From an uncultured Prevotellaceae bacterium (lineage in GTDB: Bacteria; Bacteroidota; Bacteroidia; Bacteroidales; Bacteroidaceae), in the NCBI GenBank assembly GCA_900316975.1, contig ONFA01000004.1, forward strand, positions 124,001-188,000: a DNA stretch of 64,000 bases, written 5' to 3'. This document shows, in pieces, positions 1 through 7,627 of the stretch (positions are counted from its first letter, which is position 1; each line of letters opens with the position of its first letter). The notes under the pieces are model-generated. The model saw nothing but the letters and a program-made list of their open reading frames with translations, did no database searches and was not told the DNA's origin. The position numbers and the translations under genes are program-made.

Positions 1-261
1 TTCTTCTCCTTCAACAGCTACAGTGCAGGTTTGAACTGGTACTACTTCATTTCAGGTCTGGTCAGCATCCTCATGATGTGGTTCCTTCGCAAGACAACAG
101 ATGACACCAAACTCTTGGAGAAGCTGGAGAAACGCCATGCCGAGCGCAAAGCCAATGCTGGCGAAAAGAAAAAGGCATCAAGTATCATGGAGCGTCTGCA
201 AGCCATGCAGGAAAAGCAGATGGAAATCCTGAAGCAGCAACAAGAACGAAACAATAAATAA
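1..261 (+). CDS. yidC: Membrane protein insertase YidC, C-terminal end (partial)
   Basis: The frame is open from base 1 to the TAA at 259-261, giving the last 86 residues; the start lies outside the window. The peptide has one hydrophobic segment (WYYFISGLVSILMMWFL) followed by a long Lys/Glu/Gln-rich cytoplasmic tail. This matches the last transmembrane helix and basic tail of the Bacteroidetes YidC insertase, which inserts and folds inner-membrane proteins with or without SecYEG. The peptide transporter starts 25 bases later on the same strand and is probably co-transcribed. The short visible part limits certainty. Confidence 0.75.
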   Translation, partial: FFSFNSYSAGLNWYYFISGLVSILMMWFLRKTTDDTKLLEKLEKRHAERKANAGEKKKASSIMERLQAMQEKQMEILKQQQERNNK

Positions 262-286
262 TCAACAACAAAGATAAACTTATACT

Positions 287-1906
287 ATGGCACAAAAAGG
301 ACATCCCAAGGGACTCTATCTGCTGTTTGTCACAGAAATGGCAGAGCGCTTCAGTTACTACGGCATGCGTGCACTCTTCGTGCTCTACCTCGTGGCAGCA
401 TTTTTCAACAGCGCTGACGCAAGTCAGATTTATGGTTCCTACACTGGACTCGTTTATCTCACCCCCCTCTTAGGTGGTTACATAGCCGACCGCTACTGGG
501 GAAACCGTCGCAGCATCATCGTTGGTGGCATTGTAATGGCAATCGGACAATTCCTCATGTTTGCCTCTGCTTGTGTTGTACAACAAAGTATATTCTCCGA
601 CCCGGCGACAGGAGGTGTCATCAGCGAGTCTGTCAACAATGGTCTTGCCATGACGCTTATGTTTACAGGTCTTGGAGCACTCATTATTGGCAATGGCTTT
701 TTCAAACCCAATATCTCAACGATGGTGGGCGACCTCTATGCCCCACAGGATCATCGTAAAGATTCCGCTTTCACCATCTTCTACATGGGCATCAACACAG
801 GAGCACTCATTGCTCCATTGGTATGTGGCTCGGTAGCCGCTGATGGTAATTGGATGAATCCAGGTGCCTTCAAGTGGGGGTTCTTCTGTGCTGGTGTGGC
901 AATGATCGTGTCAGTTGCTGTCTTTATGATGGGGAAGAAAAAATACCTCAACACTCCCGAAGGTCTTGCTATCGGCTTACCTCCATCACAGAGTCAATTA
1001 ATGCATCAGAAAGACCTTCAAAAAGAGGAGGAGAGTACATCTCTAAATGTGTCAAAAACAAAAAATTCCCCACTTCGCCTTTGGGGCTGTCTCATTGGTG
1101 CCATTGCCCTTTTCATTGTCTTCTCATTGGATGTGGACAATTTCAATGACTACATATCTGCTGCCATTTATGCCATCTCCATCGCCCTTCCCATCTTCAT
1201 CATTACGGACAAAGGGCTCACGAATGTGGAGAAGCAGCGCATTGGTGTCATCTATATCATTGCAGTGTTCGTCATCTTCTTCTGGAGCGCATTCGAACAG
1301 GCAGGTTCTTCATTGACCATTTTCGCAGATCAGCAGTGTGACAGAACCATCGGAAATTGGGAAATGCCAACAACGTGGTTCCAGTCCATCAACCCAATTG
1401 TCGTCGTTGCTTTTGCACCTATCATGGCGACACTTTGGGAAACGCTTGCCAAACACAAGTTGGAACCAGCATCACCCGTCAAGCAGGCTATTGGTCTTCT
1501 TCTCCTCGCCATTGGCTATGCCATCATCGCATTCGGCACCAATGGTCTTGAAGATGGGCAGAAAGCATCCATGTGGTGGCTCTTCGCCCTCTATTTCATC
1601 CACACGATTGGTGAACTCTCCCTCTCACCTATTGGCTTGTCAATGGTCAACAAACTTTCACCAGTTCATCTTGCCTCGTTGTTGATGGGTGTCTGGTTTA
1701 TGAGCAATGCCGCCAGCAACATCCTGGCAGGGAAATTAGCCACTCTTTTACCGACAGCAGAACAGCCCGTCCACTCATTCCTTGGCTATCAAATCACCAA
1801 CCTCACAGACTTCTTCACACTCTTTGCTGTCATGGCAGGAGTTGCAGCCATCCTCCTCTTCTGCCTCTGTCCATTGCTGAAGAAGATGATGAAGGGTGTA
1901 GAATAA
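287..1906 (+). CDS. POT/PTR2-family proton-coupled di/tripeptide transporter
   Basis: A 539-residue polytopic membrane protein of normal length for the proton-dependent oligopeptide transporter branch of the major facilitator superfamily. It carries the family signature ERFSYYGMRALFVLYL near residue 17 and the second signature FYMGINTGALIAPL near residue 162, with about 12-14 hydrophobic segments. Family knowledge: these proteins import di- and tripeptides across the inner membrane with protons. The gene follows yidC by 25 bases and ends before a strong 15 bp stem terminator. Substrate range cannot be read from sequence; a DtpT-like role is inferred. Confidence 0.93.
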   Translation: MAQKGHPKGLYLLFVTEMAERFSYYGMRALFVLYLVAAFFNSADASQIYGSYTGLVYLTPLLGGYIADRYWGNRRSIIVGGIVMAIGQFLMFASACVVQQSIFSDPATGGVISESVNNGLAMTLMFTGLGALIIGNGFFKPNISTMVGDLYAPQDHRKDSAFTIFYMGINTGALIAPLVCGSVAADGNWMNPGAFKWGFFCAGVAMIVSVAVFMMGKKKYLNTPEGLAIGLPPSQSQLMHQKDLQKEEESTSLNVSKTKNSPLRLWGCLIGAIALFIVFSLDVDNFNDYISAAIYAISIALPIFIITDKGLTNVEKQRIGVIYIIAVFVIFFWSAFEQAGSSLTIFADQQCDRTIGNWEMPTTWFQSINPIVVVAFAPIMATLWETLAKHKLEPASPVKQAIGLLLLAIGYAIIAFGTNGLEDGQKASMWWLFALYFIHTIGELSLSPIGLSMVNKLSPVHLASLLMGVWFMSNAASNILAGKLATLLPTAEQPVHSFLGYQITNLTDFFTLFAVMAGVAAILLFCLCPLLKKMMKGVE

Positions 1907-1968
1907 TGAGGAAATAACCAGATTACCCCAAAAGCCCAGTACGACTGACTTCGTAATCTAATCTCCAC

Positions 1969-2004
1969 AAATAAAGGGAAGCCTTCAGGCTTCCCTTTAT
2001 TTGT
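1969..2004 (+). terminator. Rho-independent terminator after the peptide transporter
   Basis: A perfect 15 bp stem (1969-1983 with 1988-2002) closes a four-base TTCA loop, with AT-rich sequence on both sides. It separates the plus-strand transporter from the convergent minus-strand WG-repeat gene and can act in both directions. Confidence 0.85.
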
Positions 2005-2038
2005 TACCCCCTACATACCCTAATCAAAATCACAGACA

Positions 2039-2971
2039 TCACAATGATTTGATAATTTGGGTCTCGCCATCAAGCAGATAGAAGGAGAACAGATGCTCGT
2101 TCAATGCCTCAATTTTGCTATAGATAGGCTCTGTAAGACGGTTGCCATCCTTGTCCATCAAGCCGCACCTGTCTCCCTGAACATTGGTGTAATACACATA
2201 ATAATCCATCTTCAACTCCACATCCTGCACTTTCCAATTACCATCTGCACCCTTCTCCTTCAACTGCACATTACAATTCAGCGGTTCCACCTTGACAATA
2301 AGGTCTTTCTGAAGGATTTCTCCCTTATTGTTCAGCAACGATTTCGAGTTAGATGTCGAGGCAATGATTCCAGAATCAGTCAACTTCACCTCCTCATATA
2401 CTGGCTTCACAATCCATTCTCCTTTTCTGTCGATGACACCAAGCTGTCCATTGCCGTTGGCAATCACACACATGCCATTGGAAAACGCAATGTCAGGGTG
2501 GTCATTTGTCCTATGAATGAATTTGTGTGGGATGACCAACTTGCCCTTCATGTTGACAAAGCCAATCTTGCCATCCTTCTCCACAGCAGCAAGCCCTTCT
2601 GAAAAGAACCATACATGGGTGTACAAAGCATCCACCAGCACTTTATCAGTGTTCTGATTGTAGAAGCCCCGCTTTTCATCCTTCTCAAATATTCCTATTG
2701 AATCCAGTCCCTGCTTCACCACCCTATCCACTTTCATCCCAGCCACCTTCTCTTTTTCCTGCATGACATCATTTATTGCTCTTCCCACATTTGTATAACG
2801 AACCGTATTGTTTACTTCACGCCTATTATCGCACCCCACAATTAGGTTCGCAATAACAATAGCCAAAACTAATCCTGCCACAAATGAACACACCAAGTAC
2901 AACTTCATGTTCTTCCCTGTTGACTTCTGAGCGTCAACATTCTCTTCTTTTTCTTTTTGAATCTGTTCCAT
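2039..2971 (-). CDS. Membrane-anchored WG-repeat protein
   Basis: A 310-residue protein with a hydrophilic N-terminus, one transmembrane segment at about residues 23-46, then WG (KWG) repeat units near residues 100-118, 137-152, 178-195 and 268-285 (GFVNMKGKLVIP, GVIDRKGEWIVKP, GLMDKDGNRLTEP). WG repeats build beta-rich extracytoplasmic or surface domains of unknown function and are common in Bacteroidetes. It is the last gene of an eight-gene minus-strand run. Its start is 15 bases after the stop of a 47-residue membrane peptide, within a sequence also found before the gene ending at 3183. Function is unknown. Confidence 0.8.
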   Translation of the reverse strand: MEQIQKEKEENVDAQKSTGKNMKLYLVCSFVAGLVLAIVIANLIVGCDNRREVNNTVRYTNVGRAINDVMQEKEKVAGMKVDRVVKQGLDSIGIFEKDEKRGFYNQNTDKVLVDALYTHVWFFSEGLAAVEKDGKIGFVNMKGKLVIPHKFIHRTNDHPDIAFSNGMCVIANGNGQLGVIDRKGEWIVKPVYEEVKLTDSGIIASTSNSKSLLNNKGEILQKDLIVKVEPLNCNVQLKEKGADGNWKVQDVELKMDYYVYYTNVQGDRCGLMDKDGNRLTEPIYSKIEALNEHLFSFYLLDGETQIIKSL

Positions 2972-2985
2972 ATTTTTCTCACTTT

Positions 2986-3129
2986 TTATTGGTTAAACTT
3001 ATCTTTCCCCCATAGCAACATCATCACAACCGTTCCAATAAGATCAAAGATGTTCCACGTTGTGAATCCAAGAGCAACTTTGATGATGGGGAAGAAGAGG
3101 GATAGAAGTAAATAAAAGAGGTATTTCAT
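2986..3129 (-). CDS. Small hydrophobic peptide (47 aa)
   Basis: ATG at 3129-3127, stop TAA at 2988-2986. The 47-residue product starts MKYLFYLLLSLFFPIIK and contains one or two hydrophobic stretches ending in a basic tail (GKDKFNQ). It sits between the 205-residue membrane protein and the WG-repeat gene, on the same strand, with 15 bases to the next start. Composition and placement support a real small membrane protein of this operon, but no family is recognised. Confidence 0.55.
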   Translation of the reverse strand: MKYLFYLLLSLFFPIIKVALGFTTWNIFDLIGTVVMMLLWGKDKFNQ

Positions 3130-3182
3130 CTGCTAAAATCTTTTTTATGATTATTCTGTATACTTTTCTTTTCGATTTTTTA

Positions 3183-3800
3183 TTATGTGCTCAAATTCCT
3201 GAACACCTTATATCCTCCCAACAACAGAAACGAGAAGAAGCTCGCGTCCCACACTGTCATGTAAAGAATCATTCCAGTCCAATAAAATCTATAGCAATGT
3301 AACCACTGGGAAGGACGGTCAATGGGTCTATCTATAATTGAAAATATGAGTGGACCATCAATATCATTGTGAAAGACCATATAAATCCCTATTCCAAGAA
3401 ACAAAGCAGCAATGATCACTTTTAATATTTTCGGTGTACCTTTGGCAGATGTATATATAGCCCAAACTGTAACAAGAACAAACATCAAGATTGATAGTGG
3501 CTGACACTGCATGAAAGCATAGTTCCATAAGAATAGATACAAGGAACAACCCAATGCCACAAAAGACCCTTTTAATGCAAGTGTCCCACACATCTTCCCC
3601 CCTGTTAGTTTCTTTCTATAAGACCATGCGAGAAAAATAGCACTAATGAACATTAACAAGAGATCAACTATACCACCATACAAAAATTGAAGGATTGTCA
3701 TCAGCAAGCATGTAAGGCAAATAATAGCGCAGACAATCAAAATGGCAATTGAAGTCACATATTGTATTATTGATTTTGTTTTCTCCATGTTTTCTCCCAT
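3183..3800 (-). CDS. Polytopic membrane protein of unknown function (205 aa)
   Basis: About six hydrophobic segments can be seen (roughly residues 13-38, 42-60, 76-96, 98-114, 124-142 and 172-196), with short loops and no recognised motif. Two starts are possible: ATG at 3800, or an in-frame ATG at 3788 that is preceded by GGGAGAAAAC, an unusually good ribosome-binding sequence for this phylum. It lies 20 bases after the Cys-containing 144-residue gene. Product is probably in the inner membrane; the role is unknown. Confidence 0.7.
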   Translation of the reverse strand: MGENMEKTKSIIQYVTSIAILIVCAIICLTCLLMTILQFLYGGIVDLLLMFISAIFLAWSYRKKLTGGKMCGTLALKGSFVALGCSLYLFLWNYAFMQCQPLSILMFVLVTVWAIYTSAKGTPKILKVIIAALFLGIGIYMVFHNDIDGPLIFSIIDRPIDRPSQWLHCYRFYWTGMILYMTVWDASFFSFLLLGGYKVFRNLST

Positions 3801-3820
3801 AATTTCTCACTTTATATTGG

Positions 3821-4255
3821 TTAAACATTTCTCTCCTTAATCATAGTCAAAACAATCATGAGCCACTTCTGGTACAGCTCCCCACGCTGTTTAATGTCTT
3901 TCGTTCTTTTCCGAAGTTCTTTCACATAATCTTCTTTGACTAGCAAATGATTACCACATCCCAGATATTGATGCATCCATCCTTTAGGAAGTTTTTCACA
4001 ATGTCCGAAAAAGCCCCACCAACAGTTTTTTAATGGTGGACAAACTGAAAAAAGCACCGTTTCTGAAACCTCAAGCATATTGGTATGATACACATGGCCT
4101 TGGGTGTCAACCATAATGATGCCTCCGTGCTCACCCATTGCACCACATTCAGCACATGAAAAAGCGAGGATATCAAGCTTCTGAAAGTCACTGTAATTTG
4201 TTTGGGTTATTTCTACCATTTCTGTTTGATTCATTATTTCCATATTGTCTCGCAT
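3821..4255 (-). CDS. Cys-rich protein of unknown function (144 aa)
   Basis: A soluble-looking protein with several conserved-looking cysteine and histidine pairs: CAEC near residue 34, CPPLKNC near 72, GHC near 84 and LGCGNH near 98. These could bind a metal, but no known zinc-finger family is recognised. The C-terminal third is helical and charged. It is in the middle of the eight-gene run, 33 bases after the small acidic gene. The stop codon TAA lies inside a repeated junction sequence (3796-3826). Function unknown. Confidence 0.65.
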   Translation of the reverse strand: MRDNMEIMNQTEMVEITQTNYSDFQKLDILAFSCAECGAMGEHGGIIMVDTQGHVYHTNMLEVSETVLFSVCPPLKNCWWGFFGHCEKLPKGWMHQYLGCGNHLLVKEDYVKELRKRTKDIKQRGELYQKWLMIVLTMIKERNV

Positions 4256-4288
4256 TTAATTTGTTGTTTTACTTGATTCTCCATTTCT

Positions 4289-4474
4289 CTAGAAGCCCAT
4301 AGATTCCATCATTGCGTCATACATCAAAGGATCGGTAGGCATATCGCCATACATACCATCAGTGAGAGCATCCCAGGAATCTTCTTCTGTCCATTCATAT
4401 CCACCACCTGCGTATGAATCATTCTCGTAATCGTCATACTCTTCGTAAGAGTCATCAAAAAAATCTTGTGCCAT
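4289..4474 (-). CDS. Small highly acidic protein (61 aa)
   Basis: More than a third of the residues are Asp or Glu, with Tyr and Gly (for example DDSYEEYDDYEND), and almost no basic residues. The C-terminus YDAMMESMGF resembles the C-terminus YDAIRDSMHLW and the repeats YDAMVDAM of the 81-residue protein encoded at 6170-6415, suggesting a shared peptide motif in this operon. It lies 37 bases after the DUF4407-like gene. No family recognised; composition could suit a DNA mimic or an interaction peptide, which is speculation. Confidence 0.6.
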   Translation of the reverse strand: MAQDFFDDSYEEYDDYENDSYAGGGYEWTEEDSWDALTDGMYGDMPTDPLMYDAMMESMGF

Positions 4475-4511
4475 AATTGTTGATTGTTTTTAGATTGTTA
4501 ATACTATATGT

Positions 4512-5492
4512 TTATTTTGTTGTCAGACTTTGTTCAGTCTTTGTCATCAAATTCTTCTTCAAACTCAACTGGTGTTCCACGATCAGTTCGTAATCGCATT
4601 TGTTTTCACCCATCTTGATGGTCAGTACAAACAGTTCCAAGAATGTGAGGAAACAGAACAGGATGACATAAAAGGCCAACGAAATCCAACTTTGTGAAAC
4701 GACTTTCAATGTAGCCTCCAATTCTTCAATGAAACCCGGTGCTCGTTGACTGACCTCTTCGGTTGTCTTTTGAGCTATATCTTTCTTGTCTTGACGCAAC
4801 TGCTCCAATTGATTAGAATAAATCTGAATCTGATCATTATTTGCTTTTAGCTGTTCTGCCAAAGGATTCGCCATTGTCACCGTATTCACAGACTGCACCT
4901 TTACCTTCTTCGGTCTGCCATTCTCATCCATGCCCACCACTTGCTCCTGGGTGCTCACATTAGTTCCTTGAATAGTTGGGCGCTTCTGTAGTTCCTCTCC
5001 CAAAGTGATTGTTGCCTTGCTCAGCGAATCCATTTCATGCGTGATGCGTTGAATATCACTATCATAAATAGAAAGCCTCTTTGTGATGGTTACCTTTATG
5101 ATGTCTTCCCTGTGTTCCTGAATAGCTTGCTGAATATCATTGCGGAAGATAATCTGATCGAAGATACAAGAACCCAATATGGCCATACATAAAGCCAACA
5201 GCACTCTCATGAAACTCATCATCCTTGCCTTGCCCACTGTCAGGATAATAACCCTTTCCACACATAACACAATGAACATGAAAGCCAGCGCCACGCATAT
5301 TTTCAGCAAACATGATTCGATATTGATGTATCTGTCTGCAAAACAGTATCCAATCGTTCCCCACAACACCATCATGATACAGATGGCTGACAACAGTTTC
5401 CGAAACTGGCGATAACTTGCCTCTCCACACTCTTTTAGAATGTCTTTGTTCCATCCAATGAGGAAACACCCAATATTTGATATAGTTTTCAT
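4512..5492 (-). CDS. DUF4407-like membrane/coiled-coil protein
   Basis: A 326-residue protein with three N-terminal transmembrane segments (about 33-53, 62-85, 95-113), a long cytoplasmic or periplasmic coiled-coil region (about 120-260, with heptad-like stretches such as LAEQLKANNDQIQIYSNQLE), and one more transmembrane segment (about 265-290). This layout and the N-terminal CFLIGWNKDIL-type sequence match the DUF4407 family, whose function is not established. It starts 13 bases after the 192-residue gene. The topology suggests a membrane scaffold or sensor for the operon. Confidence 0.78.
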   Translation of the reverse strand: MKTISNIGCFLIGWNKDILKECGEASYRQFRKLLSAICIMMVLWGTIGYCFADRYINIESCLLKICVALAFMFIVLCVERVIILTVGKARMMSFMRVLLALCMAILGSCIFDQIIFRNDIQQAIQEHREDIIKVTITKRLSIYDSDIQRITHEMDSLSKATITLGEELQKRPTIQGTNVSTQEQVVGMDENGRPKKVKVQSVNTVTMANPLAEQLKANNDQIQIYSNQLEQLRQDKKDIAQKTTEEVSQRAPGFIEELEATLKVVSQSWISLAFYVILFCFLTFLELFVLTIKMGENKCDYELIVEHQLSLKKNLMTKTEQSLTTK

Positions 5493-5505
5493 ATTCCAGA
5501 TGTTT

Positions 5506-6084
5506 TTATTCGTTATTGATAAACTTCAAAGTTATAGCTGAAATACCTTTCAAGAATCCTCTGCGATACGACTCAATCATCGTCATTAGCTTCGGGTCGT
5601 TGTCATCCAGCAGTCTTTCCATTTCAGATATTTCTGCCAGATGTTCTTCATAGGTTTCTTTACGAGCCTGCAGCAAAGATGCACTTGACATAGCGTATGA
5701 TTCCTGAGCATTTCTCATCTGTACCTCAATCTCGCGTATATCATTCTTGTAACGTAAAGAGATTCTTTTGAAGAGCATCTTTAAGTCGTTACGGATGATA
5801 CCCTCTCTTGCCTCACGGTACTGCAAGTCTGAATTGACAAGTGCATCTTGGTAGCCTTCATCTTCAAAATCTTTATGGATAAAGTTGAAGATGACATCAA
5901 TAGGCATACCTGTTCCCCATTTAATGGTGATGACTTTCTGCTTGTTCTCCGATGGTTCTTCCTTTTGTGTGGAATCCATTTTCTCATCTTTCTGCTCAGA
6001 AAGTTCTTGGGGCACATCAACAGGAATCATTCGTTTTTCTTCTTTGGGTTTAAAACCGAACCAATTGTGTATTTTCATGGTCAT
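5506..6084 (-). CDS. Soluble coiled-coil protein of unknown function (192 aa)
   Basis: The first 45 residues are charged and low in complexity (Lys/Glu/Gln/Ser), followed by a compact segment around VITIKWGTGMPIDVIFNFI and then a long helical region (about 95-190) rich in Glu, Arg and Lys. No signal peptide or membrane segment. It is preceded by a hairpin leader (6085-6151) closely similar to the one before the 81-residue gene. Two near starts exist (ATG at 6084 and 6078). Tight linkage to the DUF4407-like gene suggests a partner of it; function unknown. Confidence 0.68.
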   Translation of the reverse strand: MTMKIHNWFGFKPKEEKRMIPVDVPQELSEQKDEKMDSTQKEEPSENKQKVITIKWGTGMPIDVIFNFIHKDFEDEGYQDALVNSDLQYREAREGIIRNDLKMLFKRISLRYKNDIREIEVQMRNAQESYAMSSASLLQARKETYEEHLAEISEMERLLDDNDPKLMTMIESYRRGFLKGISAITLKFINNE

Positions 6085-6151
6085 AATGAATTTTTGTTTC
6101 CACCAAAAACTACTATAGCATCAGCCTCCGCGGTGGTATCGAAAGCTGATG
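6085..6151 (-). promoter_or_regulatory. Structured 5' leader, copy 2 (hairpin with CCACC loop)
   Basis: On the minus strand an outer stem CATCAGC/GCTGATG (6145-6151 with 6119-6125) encloses an inner wobble stem and a loop containing CCACC (6136-6132). Downstream, GGTGGAAAC (GGTGG at 6104-6100) lies 15 bases before the ATG and is complementary to the loop, so a pseudoknot that hides the start region is possible. The arrangement repeats that at 6416-6492 with different stem sequence, which argues for conserved RNA structure. Confidence 0.5.
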
Positions 6152-6169
6152 TCTTATACTTAATGTTTG

Positions 6170-6415
6170 TCACCAAAGGTGCATTGAATCCCTAATAGCA
6201 TCGTATTCAGCCTGGCATGCCAACTCCTCAACGCACATCGCATCTACCATAGCATCGTATTCAGCTTGACACGCAAGTTCTTCTGCATACATGGCATCAA
6301 GTAATGCATCGTGCTCTGCTTGATAAGCCATGTCGTCTAGCATGAGAACTGCCTTTGAAAAGTTATTAACTCGAGCCTGAGCTCCTACAGTTGTTTCATT
6401 CATCTGAATATTCAT
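6170..6415 (-). CDS. Small protein with tandem 18-residue repeats (81 aa)
   Basis: After an N-terminal segment of about 28 residues, an 18-residue unit of the form xQAE[HY]DAxxDAMxxEEL occurs twice, followed by a shortened third copy ending YDAIRDSMHLW. At DNA level this is a 54 bp direct repeat. The protein is acidic and probably helical. It is the first gene of the eight-gene minus-strand run and has its own clear promoter and structured leader. Its C-terminal motif resembles that of the 61-residue acidic protein. No family recognised. Confidence 0.62.
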   Translation of the reverse strand: MNIQMNETTVGAQARVNNFSKAVLMLDDMAYQAEHDALLDAMYAEELACQAEYDAMVDAMCVEELACQAEYDAIRDSMHLW

Positions 6416-6491
6416 AGTATTATTCAGATTTAGTTTCCACCACTAACGTTTTGCAGCGTCAACTTCGAGGTGGTTTCGAAGATTGACGCTG
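6416..6491 (-). promoter_or_regulatory. Structured 5' leader, copy 1 (hairpin with CCACC loop)
   Basis: The predicted transcript begins almost exactly at a 10 bp stem GCAGCGTCAA/TTGACGCTGC (6483-6492 with 6453-6462). Inside it a second stem TTCGA/TCGAA presents the loop AACCACC (CCACC at 6473-6469). About 10 bases past the hairpin, GTGGTGGAAAC (6443-6433) can pair with that loop. The ATG is about 21 bases further. The same plan with different stem bases precedes the gene at 5506-6084. Confidence 0.5.
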
Positions 6492-6522
6492 CAAAGTTAC
6501 GGTGCTTTTTTAATGCTTGCAA
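6492..6522 (-). promoter_or_regulatory. Promoter of the eight-gene minus-strand operon
   Basis: On the minus strand TTGCA (6522-6518) is followed after 18 bases by TAACTTTG (6499-6492) and then CAGCG. Box sequence, spacing and the next bases match the promoter at 10269-10299. Confidence 0.7.
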
Positions 6523-6538
6523 GAAAAATGATGTCACG

Positions 6539-6565
6539 AATGGTTCCGTTCTACTTGGAACCGTT
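6539..6565. promoter_or_regulatory. Palindromic operator candidate, copy 1
   Basis: Arms AATGGTTCC (6539-6547) and GGAACCGTT (6557-6565) flank nine bases. One arm base differs from the perfect copy at 10316-10342. It ends 40 bp upstream of the -7 box of the eight-gene operon, the same distance as in the other copy, and is flanked by the shared sequence TCACGAA. The stop codon of the receiver gene lies inside it. Confidence 0.6.
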
Positions 6566-7624
6566 TTTCTTTAATTTAAGATATTGTGATTCTTTAATTT
6601 CCCATGCTTTTGTGTTCTCTTCTATGTCTGGATGCTCTCTATAATAACTTTGACACCACAGAATAATATCACAAAGTTGGAACGTAAAACTTTTGAGAAG
6701 TAGCGTTGAATTACTAACACTATCCAAGTATTCTTCCTTCTTAATTTCGCCTTCTTCTTCGTTATCTGAATGACAAAAAGCAGGAACAATTCTTACCATC
6801 TCTTTTAGAACTTTTTGTAAGACGGGAGAAATAATTCGCCTCTTACTTTCTATGACAACAACATCTTTCCCGTTTTTATCTTTCCTATATGCGTTCATTC
6901 CTGATATGATACAACTAGACCACTGTAAATTCACCTGTCCCCAATTAGGAAGTAAGCCATGAGAAGACATAGAACGGAATATGTATTCAAGGACAGTTCG
7001 TACCTTCACGTAATTATCATTATATTTATCATTCGTATCATCAATAACCCTTTCTGAAAAATGAATCGGCACAAGTAAATCTTCTAATGCAAAACGAGCT
7101 TTTTCATCGATCTCACATTCTCTCATGGCTTTTAACACATTGCCGTACAAATCCTGAATTTGTGTACGTGGAGAGATCTGAGCATGGTATTTTATCCTAC
7201 GATACAAGAAATCACGGTCTTCTGCTTTAGAATAGTATTTTTTATGTTTGCTATCCGTCCAATCCTTATCCCATTTCAATCGTTCATCATTAATGGAATC
7301 AGAGACTTCTGTTTCTGCACCTCCAGTGAGTACATACCATGGAATTATACGCCCCTTTTGATTGCATATAACAGAGATATCCTTAAGTGCCTCACGAAGA
7401 AAAATAACTGCGTTATCAGCACTATCGCGATGAAATTTACATTTTGCATCAAGGATAATAGCAGACCATCCATCAAAATCTCCTTCTAATGCAGCCTTAG
7501 CATCATCCCAGCATGGATATGGTTCCAACTGAAGTTCATAAGATTCCGCTTCTAACGGATACGTTTCTGTCACTTGTGGATCATCTTCAACCCAAAGGAC
7601 TTTAATAAAATTTTCCTGTTGCAT
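6551..7624 (-). CDS. Receiver-domain (response-regulator-like) protein with novel C-terminal domain
   Basis: Residues 7-135 look like a CheY-type receiver: acidic pocket VEDD (13-15), phosphoacceptor candidate Asp59 in AIILDAKC, Thr100 in YVLTGG and Lys133 in YYSK. The remaining 220 residues are helical with no recognisable DNA-binding helix-turn-helix, so the output is unlike common OmpR, NarL or NtrC regulators. It begins three bases after the stop of the kinase-like gene 7628-10207, so the pair is almost certainly translationally linked. Inference: it receives phosphate from that protein. What it then does is unknown. Confidence 0.72.
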   Translation of the reverse strand: MQQENFIKVLWVEDDPQVTETYPLEAESYELQLEPYPCWDDAKAALEGDFDGWSAIILDAKCKFHRDSADNAVIFLREALKDISVICNQKGRIIPWYVLTGGAETEVSDSINDERLKWDKDWTDSKHKKYYSKAEDRDFLYRRIKYHAQISPRTQIQDLYGNVLKAMRECEIDEKARFALEDLLVPIHFSERVIDDTNDKYNDNYVKVRTVLEYIFRSMSSHGLLPNWGQVNLQWSSCIISGMNAYRKDKNGKDVVVIESKRRIISPVLQKVLKEMVRIVPAFCHSDNEEEGEIKKEEYLDSVSNSTLLLKSFTFQLCDIILWCQSYYREHPDIEENTKAWEIKESQYLKLKKNGSK

Positions 7625-7627
7625 AGT

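Noticed and set aside
6539..6565. Palindrome at the receiver gene end read as a simple terminator
   Set aside because: No T-tract follows on the minus strand, and the same palindrome occurs at the same distance from another promoter where no gene ends, so an operator fits better.
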